From Antarctobacter aquimaris (lineage in GTDB: Bacteria; Pseudomonadota; Alphaproteobacteria; Rhodobacterales; Rhodobacteraceae), in NCBI RefSeq assembly GCF_900184945.1, contig NZ_FXYF01000004.1, positions 310,001 through 374,000 on the forward strand: DNA of 64,000 nt, in the 5' to 3' direction. The notes below the pieces were generated by a model. The model saw only the letters and a list, made by a program, of their open reading frames with translations. It had not been told where the DNA came from and did not search any database. The first letter of the stretch is position 1; every line of letters begins with the position of its first letter. Positions 1 through 9,444 of this stretch are shown here, in pieces. The position numbers were made by a program, and so were the translations under genes.

Positions 1-632
1 CGGGCTACTACCTGTCGCACCCGCTGGAGATCCCGATGATCTGGCAGGGCGGCATGGCGTTTCACGGCGGTCTGCTGGGAGTCGTGCTGGCGATCTGGAT
101 CTACTGCACGCGCCACCGCATCGCGCTGGCCTCCGTCGCCGACCTGGCCGCCATCGCCACGCCGCCCGGGCTGCTGCTGGGCCGGCTGGCCAACTTCGTC
201 AATGCCGAGCTTTGGGGCCGCGCCTCGGACCTGCCCTGGGCGGTGATCTTTCCCGGCCAACTGGCGCAGGCCTGCGGCCAGCCCGAGGGCACGCTCTGCG
301 CCCGCCACCCCTCGCAGCTCTACGAGGCGGCGCTGGAGGGGCTGTTGTTGCTGGTCGTGCTGCTGCTGCTGGTCCGGCGCGGCTGGCTGAAGCGGCCCGG
401 CGCGATCGCCGGGACCTTCTTTGCCGGCTACGGGCTGGCCCGCTTCACGGTGGAATTCTTCCGCCAGCCCGACGCGCAGTTCCAGTCCGACGGCAACCCG
501 CTGGGCCTGGCCCTGCACATCGGCGGCTACGGGCTGACCATGGGGCAGCTGCTGACCCTGCCGATGATCCTGGGCGGCGCGTTGGCCATTCGCTACGCGC
601 TGCGCCGCGCGCAGGCGGGCACCGCGACGTGA
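1..632 (+). CDS. lgt: Prolipoprotein diacylglyceryl transferase, 5' truncated
   Basis: Inner-membrane enzyme that moves diacylglyceryl from phosphatidylglycerol to the lipobox cysteine of prolipoproteins, the first step of lipoprotein maturation. The frame is open from base 3, so the N-terminus lies before the window; the first in-frame ATG (36) is internal. Visible family hallmarks are the FHGG segment, the Lgt signature [14 protein letters not shown], the HPSQLYEA segment and the C-terminal [16 protein letters not shown] block, followed by a last membrane helix. The stop codon overlaps the GTG start of the next gene (GTGA), so the two are translationally coupled. Confidence 0.97.
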   Translation, partial: GYYLSHPLEIPMIWQGGMAFHGGLLGVVLAIWIYCTRHRIALASVADLAAIATPPGLLLGRLANFVNAELWGRASDLPWAVIFPGQLAQACGQPEGTLCARHPSQLYEAALEGLLLLVVLLLLVRRGWLKRPGAIAGTFFAGYGLARFTVEFFRQPDAQFQSDGNPLGLALHIGGYGLTMGQLLTLPMILGGALAIRYALRRAQAGTAT

Positions 633-1702
633 CAACCCCGCTGCACGATATCCTCGGCCGCCAGATCGCGACGACAGGCCCGATGACCCTGGCCGACTAC
701 ATGGCCACCTGCCTGATGCATCCCGACCACGGCTACTACAGCACCCGCGATCCGCTGGGCGTGGCGGGCGATTTCACCACCGCGCCCGAGATCAGCCAGA
801 TGTTCGGCGAGCTCTTGGGCCTGTGCCTCGCGCAAGCCTGGCTGGACCAGAGCGCGCCTACACCCTTTGTCCTGGCCGAGCTTGGCCCGGGGCGCGGCAC
901 GCTGATGGCCGATGCCCTGCGCGCCACCGCCCGCGTGCCCGGCTTTCACGGCGCCGCCCGGCTGCACCTGGTCGAGACCTCGCCAACCTTGCGCGCCGAA
1001 CAGGCGCGGCGGCTGCCCCAGGCCCGGTGGCACGACAGCGTCGACACCCTGCCCGACGGCACGCTGTTCCTGGTCGCCAACGAGTTCTTCGACGCCTTGC
1101 CGGTGCGCCAGTTCCAGCGCGACGGCGCGCTTTGGCGCGAACGGGTCATAGGGCTGGAGGGTGGGCGGCTAACCCTCGGCCTTGCGGGCGCGATGCCGCA
1201 GCCCGCGCTGGCCCCCCGGCTGGACGACACGCAGGACGGCGACATCGTCGAGACCTGCGCCCCTGCGCAGTCCATCGCCGCCACGCTGGGCGCGCGAATC
1301 GCCCGTGATGGCGGATGCGCCCTGATCCTCGACTACGGCGACTGGCGCTCGCTGGGCGACACGCTTCAGGCGCTTCGGGGCCATGCGCCGGCGGACCCCT
1401 TTGCCGATCCGGGCGCGGCCGACCTGACCACCCACGTGGATTTCGAGGTCATCGCCCGCGCCGCCGCCCCGGCGACCCACAGCCTGCTGACACCGCAGGG
1501 CGTCTTTCTCGAACGGCTGGGCATCACTGCGCGGGCGCAGGCGCTGTCGCGCGGCCTGGCCGGCGAGACCCTGAACAGCCACATCGCCGCACATCGCCGG
1601 TTGACGCACCCCGACGAAATGGGATCACTGTTCAAGACGCTCGCCCTGCTGCCGCAGGGTGCCCCGCCGCCGCCCGGACTGGAGCTTCGCGCCACGCCAT
1701 GA
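629..1702 (+). CDS. SAM-dependent methyltransferase, MidA/NDUFAF7 (COG1565) family
   Basis: A 357-residue class I methyltransferase. The SAM-binding motif I region reads [12 protein letters not shown] near residue 80, and the family block [12 protein letters not shown] follows about 65 residues later. The mitochondrial homologue NDUFAF7 methylates an arginine of a complex I subunit; the bacterial substrate is not known to me. I chose GTG 629 because it overlaps the lgt stop as GTGA and begins just before the conserved N-terminal segment. The stop overlaps the pgeF start as ATGA. Order lgt-COG1565-pgeF is a familiar alphaproteobacterial operon. Confidence 0.9.
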   Translation: MTTPLHDILGRQIATTGPMTLADYMATCLMHPDHGYYSTRDPLGVAGDFTTAPEISQMFGELLGLCLAQAWLDQSAPTPFVLAELGPGRGTLMADALRATARVPGFHGAARLHLVETSPTLRAEQARRLPQARWHDSVDTLPDGTLFLVANEFFDALPVRQFQRDGALWRERVIGLEGGRLTLGLAGAMPQPALAPRLDDTQDGDIVETCAPAQSIAATLGARIARDGGCALILDYGDWRSLGDTLQALRGHAPADPFADPGAADLTTHVDFEVIARAAAPATHSLLTPQGVFLERLGITARAQALSRGLAGETLNSHIAAHRRLTHPDEMGSLFKTLALLPQGAPPPPGLELRATP

Positions 1703-2454
1703 CGCTCGAGATCATCACATCCGACAGCCTCGCGCCGCTGCGCCACGGCTTTTTCACCCGCAGGGGCGGTGCCTCGTCGGGCATCTTCTCGGGGCTGAAC
1801 TGCGGCCCCGGGTCGACCGACCAGGCCGAGATCGTGGCGATCAACCGCGCCCGCGTGGCCGACGCGATGCAGGTGGCCCCGGGGATGCTGACCACCCTCC
1901 ACCAGGTGCATTCCGCCGAGGCGCTGACCGTGACCGGCCCCCTGCCCGATCCGCGCCCCAAGGCCGACGCGCTGGTCACCGCGACGCCGGACATCGCGCT
2001 GGGCGTGCTGACCGCGGACTGTCAGCCGGTGCTGTTCGCCGATCCGGCGGCGGGTGTGATCGGCGCGGCGCATGCCGGCTGGCGCGGTGCGCGTGACGGC
2101 GTGCTGGAGGCGACGGTGGACGCCATGCTGGCGCTGGGCGCCACGCGCGACGGCATCCGCGCCGTCATCGGCCCGACGATCAGCCAGCTCGCCTACGAGG
2201 TCGGGCCGGAGTTCTTCGAGGATTTCATCGTCGACGATCCGCGCAACACGCGGTTCTTTGCCGGCGGGCGCGGCGACCGGCTGCATTTCGACCTGCCCGC
2301 CTACGGCCTGCACCGCCTGCGCGAAGCGGGGGTCGAGGCGGAATGGACCCGCCATTGCACCTATTCCGATCCGGACCGCTTTTATTCCTATCGCCGGGCC
2401 ACCCATGCCGGCCAGGCCGACTATGGACGCCTGATCTCGGTCATTCGACTCTGA
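1699..2454 (+). CDS. pgeF: Peptidoglycan editing factor PgeF (laccase-domain/DUF152)
   Basis: 251 residues, full length for the family once called polyphenol oxidase or YfiH. The metal-site signatures are present in order: HQVHS near residue 70, ADCQP near 100 and HAGWRG near 120. Family members act as purine nucleoside phosphorylases and, in E. coli, remove mis-incorporated L-Ser from peptidoglycan precursors; which activity matters here is not visible. The ATG overlaps the previous stop (ATGA). A weak hairpin with ACAATCC and GGATTGT arms at 2472-2498 lies downstream but has no T-run. Confidence 0.92.
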   Translation: MTLEIITSDSLAPLRHGFFTRRGGASSGIFSGLNCGPGSTDQAEIVAINRARVADAMQVAPGMLTTLHQVHSAEALTVTGPLPDPRPKADALVTATPDIALGVLTADCQPVLFADPAAGVIGAAHAGWRGARDGVLEATVDAMLALGATRDGIRAVIGPTISQLAYEVGPEFFEDFIVDDPRNTRFFAGGRGDRLHFDLPAYGLHRLREAGVEAEWTRHCTYSDPDRFYSYRRATHAGQADYGRLISVIRL

Positions 2455-2562
2455 GCCGCTGACGGCGCGAAACAATCCGGCGATCGGCCCGGGATTGTCC
2501 CAATACTGCCGTATTTCCCTGCAAGTTTGAGTCAAAGGCAGGCCAGAGCAGAAGGACACGCC

Positions 2563-2727
2563 ATGAAACACCCGCGCCGCTTCATCGTTTCGATCGTCAC
2601 CACCGCCCGCACCGGCGCCCCCCGTCTGCCGTTTGAGCGTGGCGCCCCGCGTGCGGCGATGATCGCCCGCCGCCAGGCCGCGCAGGACGACAAACCCGTT
2701 TCGGCGCGGCGCAGCAAGAGCGCCTGA
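2563..2727 (+). CDS. Small basic protein downstream of pgeF
   Basis: 54 residues, beginning MKHPRRFIVSIVTTART and rich in Arg, Ala and Lys. The start is set by an AGAAGGA ribosome site seven bases upstream of ATG 2563; the frame is open a little further upstream but without a good site. I recall similar short proteins after pgeF in other roseobacters, which supports it being real. No domain, signal peptide or membrane segment is visible; the high charge would suit RNA, DNA or ribosome contact, which is speculation. Confidence 0.7.
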   Translation: MKHPRRFIVSIVTTARTGAPRLPFERGAPRAAMIARRQAAQDDKPVSARRSKSA

Positions 2728-3034
2728 CACGGCCCGAAAGACCGGCGTGGGCGCCAAAAAGCGCCCGCGCTGGCCCGTTTCGCGACAGACCCGGACCCTT
2801 CGCCACGCGAATCACGCCCCCGGCGAAATGTGGCCGTTCCGTCCGTCCTGATGGAACAATCTCTCCCCCTGCGCCGCGATTGTCATACCCCCTGCGCCGT
2901 CGCACACGCCAATTTTGACAACCCGCCCCCATTGAGGCGAGGATGTCACCAGTACAGATGCGTTGTTCAAACCGTCCGTTCGGCGTTGTTGGTGGGGGCC
3001 AACACGGATGTGACCCGACTGCCGAGGGGATCAC
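2728..3034. other. Intergenic region without a gene
   Basis: About 300 bases between the small basic protein and the Hint-like gene. It holds a GGGCGC/GCGCCC hairpin just after the stop (about 2750-2770), a 12-base direct repeat CCCCCTGCGCCG at 2865-2876 and 2888-2899 (23 bases apart), an inverted pair TTGTCA...TGACAA around the second copy, and a ribosome site GAGGGG before 3035. I see no convincing promoter hexamers or ORF. Confidence 0.6.
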
Positions 3035-3838
3035 ATGACCCGTCTCCACCGTGGCCTGTCCGGGATGCCCCCGGCGGCCAGTTCCGCTCTCACTCTTCCT
3101 GTCCCACCGGACCGGGAGGACGCCCCTGACGGGCGGCCTCGTCGCGCAAACTCTCTCATGCGCAGGTACGAGGTCGCCGCCCTGCTGCCGGACCTCACCG
3201 TCTCCTTCACGCAGCACGTCGCTCCGGCCTCGCCCTTTTTCGAGGAATGCGCCACCGCCTTTGCCCGCGGCACGCTGATCGAAACGGTGCGCGGCCCGAT
3301 GGCGATCGAGGACCTCGTGCCCGGCGACTACATCGAAACCGGCAATGGCGCCGAGCCGGTCACCTGGATCGGATCCACCACCTATGTCCCCGGCCACGAT
3401 GACGAGGCGACGACGCTGACACACATGACGCGGATCACCACCGACGCGTTCGGCATGGGCCAGCCGCCAATGGACGTGCTGCTGGGCCCCGCCGCGCGCA
3501 TGGTGGTGCGCCACCCGCGGCTGGAGGCGCTGCTGGGCAAGGATGGCGTGCTGTCACGGGTCTGCGACTATGCCGATGGCGACCGCTTTCTGGAGGTCTC
3601 GCCCATGGGCACGGTGCAGCTGTTCCACCTGATGGTGCGGCGACACACGACGCTGCGGATCGGCGGGATCGAGCTGGAAAGCTATCACCCCGGCAACACC
3701 GCCGGGCAGGCGCTGGGCAACAACATGCGGGCGCTGTTCCTGTCGATGTTCCCCAACCTCACCGACCTGGACGATTTCGGGCAGGTCAGCATGACACGCA
3801 CCACGCGCGAGGTGATCGACAACCTTGTCGACATGTGA
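3035..3838 (+). CDS. Hint-domain-like protein (Hint_2 type)
   Basis: 267 residues. From about residue 76 it reads FARGTLIETVRGPMAIEDLVPGDYIETGNGAEPVTWIG, the N-terminal half of a hedgehog/intein (Hint) fold common in roseobacter secreted and surface proteins. The residue that is normally the autoprocessing nucleophile (Cys before FxxGT) is Ala here; the nearest Cys is three residues earlier. The C-terminal half has the usual HPRLEALLG and ELESYHPG-like blocks. ATG 3035 is preceded by GAGGGG at good spacing; an internal ATG at 3158 would remove a low-complexity N-terminus. The function is unknown. Confidence 0.8.
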   Translation: MTRLHRGLSGMPPAASSALTLPVPPDREDAPDGRPRRANSLMRRYEVAALLPDLTVSFTQHVAPASPFFEECATAFARGTLIETVRGPMAIEDLVPGDYIETGNGAEPVTWIGSTTYVPGHDDEATTLTHMTRITTDAFGMGQPPMDVLLGPAARMVVRHPRLEALLGKDGVLSRVCDYADGDRFLEVSPMGTVQLFHLMVRRHTTLRIGGIELESYHPGNTAGQALGNNMRALFLSMFPNLTDLDDFGQVSMTRTTREVIDNLVDM

Positions 3839-3889
3839 CGGCATCGGCATGTGACGGCGCTGGCGTCGGGCGTCCCGCCCGGCGCGCGC

Positions 3890-4390
3890 TCAGGCGCTGC
3901 GGCTCAGCCGCTCTTCCAGCACCTCGAAGGGCACGCCCGGGTCATCCTTTGCGCCGCGGATCACCAGCGAGGTCTTGACGCTGGCCACGTTGGGCGCGGT
4001 CAGCAGCTTGCCGGTCAGAAAACTCTGGAAGGTGGACAGGTCGGGCGCCACGCATTTCAGGATGAAGTCGACCTCGCCGTTCAGCATGTGACACTCGCGC
4101 ACCAGCGGCCAGGCACGGCAGCGGTCCTCGAAGGCGGACAGGTCGACCTCGGCCTGGCTTTGCAGCCCGACCATGACAAAGACCTGCACCTCGAATCCCA
4201 GTTCGCGGGCGTCGACGTCGGCGTGATAACCCCGGATATAGCCCTGTTCCTCGAGCACGCGGACGCGGCGCAGGCAGGGCGGGGCCGAGATGCCCACGCG
4301 GCGGGCCAGCTCGACATTCGTCATGCGCCCATCCGCCTGCAACTCGGCCAGAATCTTGCGATCGATCGGATCAAGCCGGTGACCAGCCAT
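3890..4390 (-). CDS. Lrp/AsnC family transcriptional regulator
   Basis: 166 residues. An N-terminal AsnC-type helix-turn-helix (LDPIDRKILAELQADGRMTNVELARRVGISAPPCLRRVRVLE) is followed by a RAM/ACT-like effector domain (VFVMVGL... GEVDFILKCVAPDLSTFQSFL). Such proteins bind amino acids and act as local or global regulators. The open frame extends 53 codons further upstream, but ATG at 4388-4390 has a GAGGGGGG ribosome site and matches the family N-terminus. I recall this regulator next to trxB in Rhodobacteraceae; here two genes lie between them. Confidence 0.93.
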   Translation of the reverse strand: MAGHRLDPIDRKILAELQADGRMTNVELARRVGISAPPCLRRVRVLEEQGYIRGYHADVDARELGFEVQVFVMVGLQSQAEVDLSAFEDRCRAWPLVRECHMLNGEVDFILKCVAPDLSTFQSFLTGKLLTAPNVASVKTSLVIRGAKDDPGVPFEVLEERLSRSA

Positions 4391-4651
4391 ACGCGCCCCC
4401 CTCAACTTCGCGATCGTTATAACAGCCCGGCCGGCCTGCGCAATAATATTTCGCAGTTGCGCAAGATCATGAAACAAACCCCGGGATTCCCCCATTATCA
4501 GACACGATTCGGAAACGGCTGCCTGGGCAAAATGGCCAATGGTTAACAAATTATTGCCAGAATCGGCTTTTCGGGGTATCGAAGAGAGCGATGGTCCGCA
4601 GACGGGTTTCGGGCCACGTGAACATTTTTTTACTCTTAAGGGGGATCAGAA

Positions 4652-5428
4652 ATGAGACTTAGAAACCTGGCCACAGCAGCCGTTGCTTCGCTGGGCCTGA
4701 TGGCAGGCTCGGCAAGTGCTGCCAATATTGACCTTGCCTTCCTGATGGATGAGTCGGGCAGCGTCGATGCGGCCGACTATCTGGCGGCGATGGATTCGCT
4801 GGCGGATGCGCTGGATGCCAGCATTCCGGTCGGTGGGGCTGACACCTACACGATCACCGTGATTTCGTTCTCCGGCGGCGCATCGGTTGATGTCGGCCCG
4901 ACCACGATCAACACCGCGGGCGATCTTGCGGCTGTCACCACGGCTATTCGCAATGCAACCTACTCTGGCGGCGGTACCAGCTTTGCAGCCGCGTTCACCC
5001 TTCTGAACAACACGGTCACGACGCTTGGCGACGCAAGCCTCATCAACATGATGACGGATGGTTTCGGCGGCAATCCGACTGTGCAGCGCGATGCGCTGAT
5101 CACCTCGGGTTGGGACTCGCTGAGCTTCGAAGCTGTCGGATCGTTCACGGACATCGCCACGATGCGCGATCTCGCATTCGACACCGCTGGCACCGGACTG
5201 CAGCCGCTTTACAACAGCCCGGCTCAGATCACCGATCCGCTGAATGACGCATTCGTTCTGGAGGTTTCGGGCTTTGGTCCAGCCTTCGACGCGGCGATCG
5301 CCGCCAAGGTGCAGAAGATCGTGACCCCTGGCCCGAGCGTGATCCCGCTGCCGGCCGGCCTGCCGCTGATCCTTCTGGGTCTTGGCGCGCTTGGCGGTCT
5401 GCGTCTGCGGAGCCGGAAGACGGCCTGA
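4652..5428 (+). CDS. Secreted von Willebrand A-like protein with VPLPA-CTERM tail
   Basis: 258 residues. A signal peptide (ending near ASAANIDL) leads into a vWA/DUF1194-like domain with MIDAS elements: DESGS (DxSxS) near residue 32, GGGTSFAAAF near 108 and MMTDG near 130. The C-terminus is PLPAGLPLILLGLGALGG followed by RLRSRK, a VPLPA-CTERM sorting signal, that is, a short motif, one helix and a basic tail. Such tails are recognised by an exosortase-type system that cleaves and anchors or releases the protein. By eye the codon use is a little less GC-biased than its neighbours. GGGGGATC precedes ATG 4652. Confidence 0.85.
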   Translation: MRLRNLATAAVASLGLMAGSASAANIDLAFLMDESGSVDAADYLAAMDSLADALDASIPVGGADTYTITVISFSGGASVDVGPTTINTAGDLAAVTTAIRNATYSGGGTSFAAAFTLLNNTVTTLGDASLINMMTDGFGGNPTVQRDALITSGWDSLSFEAVGSFTDIATMRDLAFDTAGTGLQPLYNSPAQITDPLNDAFVLEVSGFGPAFDAAIAAKVQKIVTPGPSVIPLPAGLPLILLGLGALGGLRLRSRKTA

Positions 5429-5454
5429 CGCCCTGCCACGCATCCAAAGATCTT

Positions 5455-5484
5455 GCCCCGCCGGTGACCTCCGGCGGGGCTTTT
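5455..5484. terminator. Intrinsic terminator
   Basis: A perfect 10-bp stem GCCCCGCCGG/CCGGCGGGGC with a six-base loop and a T-run (TTTTCGTTT) on the + strand. It ends the VPLPA-CTERM gene and lies between two convergent genes. Confidence 0.9.
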
Positions 5485-5501
5485 CGTTTCAGGTCGGGCC
5501 C

Positions 5502-5885
5502 TTAATTGCCCGGTTCTTTCTTGAGCATCATCAACTGCTGATTGTCGTTCACCCAGATGGCGACGGCCTTCTGCACGCTCTCCTTGGGCAGTTTGTCATG
5601 CGCATCGGGCGCCTCGGCCGGCACGGCGGCGACATCGGTCCATATCCACGCCCCGCAGGGTGCACGCCCTTCGCAGGCGATCCGCCCCTCTGCCGCGTAT
5701 TGCTCGGCTTCCAGCTCTTCCGGACACAGCAGCATGCTGACCATGCCGTTTTCGCCCTTCAATTCGCAGGCCGGTTCCGCCGGCGCGTCATCGGCATCCG
5801 GCTGGTCCTGAGCCATGGCGCCCGATACCGCCGCAAGGGCACAAACAAGCGCCGCAATCGCGGAAAGTCTCAGAATATCATTCAT
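5502..5885 (-). CDS. Small exported protein, unrecognised
   Basis: 127 residues with a signal peptide (cleavage likely after AVSGAMA). The mature part is acidic and has four cysteines (CEL, LLCPE, IACEG, PCGAW), enough for two disulfides. The central motif CGAWIWTD and the tail VQKAVAIWVNDNQQLMMLKK look conserved, but I cannot name a family. It is convergent with the vWA gene and divergent from trxB. A periplasmic location is inferred from the signal peptide. Confidence 0.75.
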   Translation of the reverse strand: MNDILRLSAIAALVCALAAVSGAMAQDQPDADDAPAEPACELKGENGMVSMLLCPEELEAEQYAAEGRIACEGRAPCGAWIWTDVAAVPAEAPDAHDKLPKESVQKAVAIWVNDNQQLMMLKKEPGN

Positions 5886-5978
5886 CTTGGTAAATCCCTT
5901 TTCAGGTTCGACTCGCGAAGCTTATCAAAGATTTGCACCCTTGCAGACAGGATATCTTGAAGCATCGCAAGACCGTGA

Positions 5979-7037
<1,059 letters not shown>

Positions 7038-7042
7038 GGCGC

Positions 7043-7483
7043 TCAGCGCAGGATCGGCTCCAGCGGGTCATAATACACGCCGCCGCTCCAGGCGATGGCG
7101 GGCAGGCTGGAGGGCTTGAGGTTCAGCCCCTCCGCCTCGGCCCGGGCAAAGAAGCGGCGCTTGTGCACGATGCCTTCGGGGTCGCGCCAGGCGTCGGACA
7201 GTTCGCCGCCGGTGATCTCGGCGCGAAAGAAGATCTCGACCTGGTGGAACTTTCCCCTCGGATCGTGGAATTCGTTGATCAGGCAGGGCACCCCGACGGC
7301 AACTCTCAGGCCGGTTTCCTCGTGCACCTCGCGGGCGAGGTTTTCGGTCAGGCTGCGGCCGCGTTCGACACCGCCGCCCGGGGCGCACCACAGGTCCGAT
7401 TTCTCGCCCGGCCAGGCATTGACCAGCAGCAGCCGGTCCTGGTGCAGGATCACGGCGCGCGCGGCAAGACGGGGGCAAGGCAT
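7043..7483 (-). CDS. NUDIX hydrolase
   Basis: 146 residues. The NUDIX box GGGVERGRSLTENLAREVHEETGL fits Gx5Ex7REUxEExGU, so the protein should hydrolyse a nucleoside diphosphate linked to another moiety with Mg2+. The substrate is not evident; the family includes Nudix enzymes acting on capped RNA or nucleotide sugars. The start is decided by an AAGGAG site seven bases upstream of ATG at 7481-7483; the frame continues upstream as a shadow of the divergent lipase gene. It is convergent with trxB, only five bases apart. Confidence 0.88.
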   Translation of the reverse strand: MPCPRLAARAVILHQDRLLLVNAWPGEKSDLWCAPGGGVERGRSLTENLAREVHEETGLRVAVGVPCLINEFHDPRGKFHQVEIFFRAEITGGELSDAWRDPEGIVHKRRFFARAEAEGLNLKPSSLPAIAWSGGVYYDPLEPILR

Positions 7484-7525
7484 GGGGGACTCCTTTGACA
7501 CTTTTCTAGGCGGAGCGCGACGGTT

Positions 7526-8293
7526 ATGCCAGCACGCATGAAGACACTTCTGATCTGTCTGGTGGCTTTGCTGCCGGCCACGGCGCGGGCGCAGGACTGC
7601 GTGGTCCTGCTGCACGGGCTGTTTCGCAGCGAATACTCGATGGCTGCGCTGGGCCTCGTGCTCGAGGCGCAGGGCTACAAGGTCGTCATCCCCGACTATC
7701 CCACGACACAGGACCGGGTCGAGCGTCTGGCCGAAGAGGTGCTGCCCGCGGCAGTGGCCGACTGCGGCGACACGCCGGTGAACTTCGTCGCGCATTCGCT
7801 GGGCGGCATCCTGCTGCGCTACTGGTTGCAGGATCACCGGCCCGCGCGGCTGGGTCGCGTCGTCATGCTGGGCCCGCCCAACAACGGCAGCGAACTGGTA
7901 GACGTGCTGGGCGGCTGGGAGATCGTGAACTGGCTGAACGGACCGGCTTTCACGCAGCTGGGCACCGGGGCGGACAGCCTGCCCGCGCGGCTTCCGGCGG
8001 TGGATTTCCCGCTGGGCGTCATCGCCGGATCACAGTCGCTGAACGCGGCCTCAAGCCTGCTGATCCCCGGCCCGGACGACGGCAAGGTCTCGGTCGAGTC
8101 GACGCGTGTGGAGGGCATGACCGACCACATCGTGCTGCCGGTCACGCACACCTACATGATGCAGGCGCCCGAGGCGGTGGTGCAGGTGGTGGCCTTTCTG
8201 CGCGACGGGCGGTTCGACCCCGAAGCCGACTGGCGCGACCTGCTGGACGAACGCCTGCTGGACTGCCTGCTGGGGCTGTGTGATGCCGATTGA
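7526..8293 (+). CDS. Secreted alpha/beta hydrolase (lipase-like)
   Basis: 255 residues with a signal peptide (MKTLLICLVALLPATARA). The mature N-terminus CVVLLHGLFRSEYSM is the oxyanion-hole strand, AHSLGG near residue 92 holds the nucleophile Ser, and HTYMM near residue 210 is the likely catalytic His. It resembles triacylglycerol-lipase-type hydrolases. An in-frame ATG four codons downstream (7538) is an alternative start. The stop overlaps the start region of phnM, so the two are probably co-transcribed. The substrate is unknown. Confidence 0.85.
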   Translation: MPARMKTLLICLVALLPATARAQDCVVLLHGLFRSEYSMAALGLVLEAQGYKVVIPDYPTTQDRVERLAEEVLPAAVADCGDTPVNFVAHSLGGILLRYWLQDHRPARLGRVVMLGPPNNGSELVDVLGGWEIVNWLNGPAFTQLGTGADSLPARLPAVDFPLGVIAGSQSLNAASSLLIPGPDDGKVSVESTRVEGMTDHIVLPVTHTYMMQAPEAVVQVVAFLRDGRFDPEADWRDLLDERLLDCLLGLCDAD

Positions 8294-9428
8294 CCTGGAA
8301 TTGCGCGGCGCGCGGGTGCTGCGGCCGGGCGGCTGGGACTCAGCCCCCTTGTGCCTGTCCGGCGGCGTGATCGCCGACGGGACTGGTGGGCGCGTGGTGG
8401 ACCTGACAGGCCATGACCTGCTGCCCGGCATCGTGGACGTGCATGGCGACGGGTTCGAGCGGCACATGGCGCCGCGCCGGGGCGCGCTGCGCGAGCGGGA
8501 CGCAGGCATGGTCGCCTGTGCCGCCGAGCTGGCCGCCTGCGGAATCACCACCGCCGTTCTGGCGCAGTTCTGGTCCTGGGAAGGCGGGATGCGCGCGCCA
8601 GAATTCGCCGAGGAGGTCTTTGCCTCCGTGGCCGCTGTGGCGCCGACGGTGCCGGTGGACCTGCGGATCCAGATGCGGCTGGAGACGCATTTCCTAGAAA
8701 GCTTCGCGGCAGCGGAAGAGGCCATCGCCCGCTGGGGCATCGGCTACGTGGTGTTCAACGATCACCTGCCGCACGACCGGTTGGCGGAGGGGCGCAAGCC
8801 GCCCCGGCTGACCGGGCAGGCGCTGAAATCCGGCCGCAGCCCCGAAGCGCTGCTGGCGCTGATGACCCGGCTGCACGACGCCGCGCCCGAGGTGCCGGGC
8901 GCGCTGGACGCGCTCTGCGCCCGGCTGGCGGCACGGGGCCTGCGCATGGGCAGCCATGATGACCGGACAGCCGGGCAGCGCGCGGACTGGCTGGCGCGGG
9001 ACGTGACGGTGTCGGAATTCCCCGAGACCCTGGAAGCGGCGCAGGCGGCACGCGACAGCGGCTGCCCGGTGGTGCTGGGCGCGCCAAACGTGGTGCGCGG
9101 GGCGAGCCACGCGGGCAATGTCTCGGCGCTGGAGGTGATCGGCGCGGGGCTCTGCGATGCGCTGGCTTCGGATTACCACTACCCCTCGCCGGCGCGGGCG
9201 GCCTGGCGCTGTGTCGAGCTGGGCTTGGCGGACGAAGCCGCCGCCTGGGCGCTGGTGTCCGAGGGGCCCGCGCGGGTGCTGGGGCTGGCGGACCGCGGGC
9301 GGCTGGAGGACGGCTTGCGCGCCGATGTCATCGTCATGGAGCGCGAGACGCGGCGCATCGTCGCGACGATCGCGGGCGGACAGATCGCATGGATGAGTGG
9401 CGCGGTGGCGGAACGGTTCCTGGGCTGA
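8283..9428 (+). CDS. phnM: Alpha-D-ribose 1-methylphosphonate 5-triphosphate diphosphatase
   Basis: 381 residues of the amidohydrolase superfamily. PhnM hallmarks are the metal-binding VDVHGDGFERH near residue 55, the lysine-region FNDHLPH, GSHDDRTAGQ near 220 and the C-terminal ASDYHYPSPARAAW with the metal Asp. The enzyme releases pyrophosphate from the triphosphorylated ribose phosphonate in the C-P lyase pathway. No other phn gene is in the window, which is unusual because phnM normally sits in a phnGHIJKLM operon. GTG at 8280, one codon earlier, is an alternative start. It overlaps the lipase gene. Confidence 0.88.
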   Translation: MPIDLELRGARVLRPGGWDSAPLCLSGGVIADGTGGRVVDLTGHDLLPGIVDVHGDGFERHMAPRRGALRERDAGMVACAAELAACGITTAVLAQFWSWEGGMRAPEFAEEVFASVAAVAPTVPVDLRIQMRLETHFLESFAAAEEAIARWGIGYVVFNDHLPHDRLAEGRKPPRLTGQALKSGRSPEALLALMTRLHDAAPEVPGALDALCARLAARGLRMGSHDDRTAGQRADWLARDVTVSEFPETLEAAQAARDSGCPVVLGAPNVVRGASHAGNVSALEVIGAGLCDALASDYHYPSPARAAWRCVELGLADEAAAWALVSEGPARVLGLADRGRLEDGLRADVIVMERETRRIVATIAGGQIAWMSGAVAERFLG

Positions 9429-9444
9429 GCGCCGCGCGGCGGTA

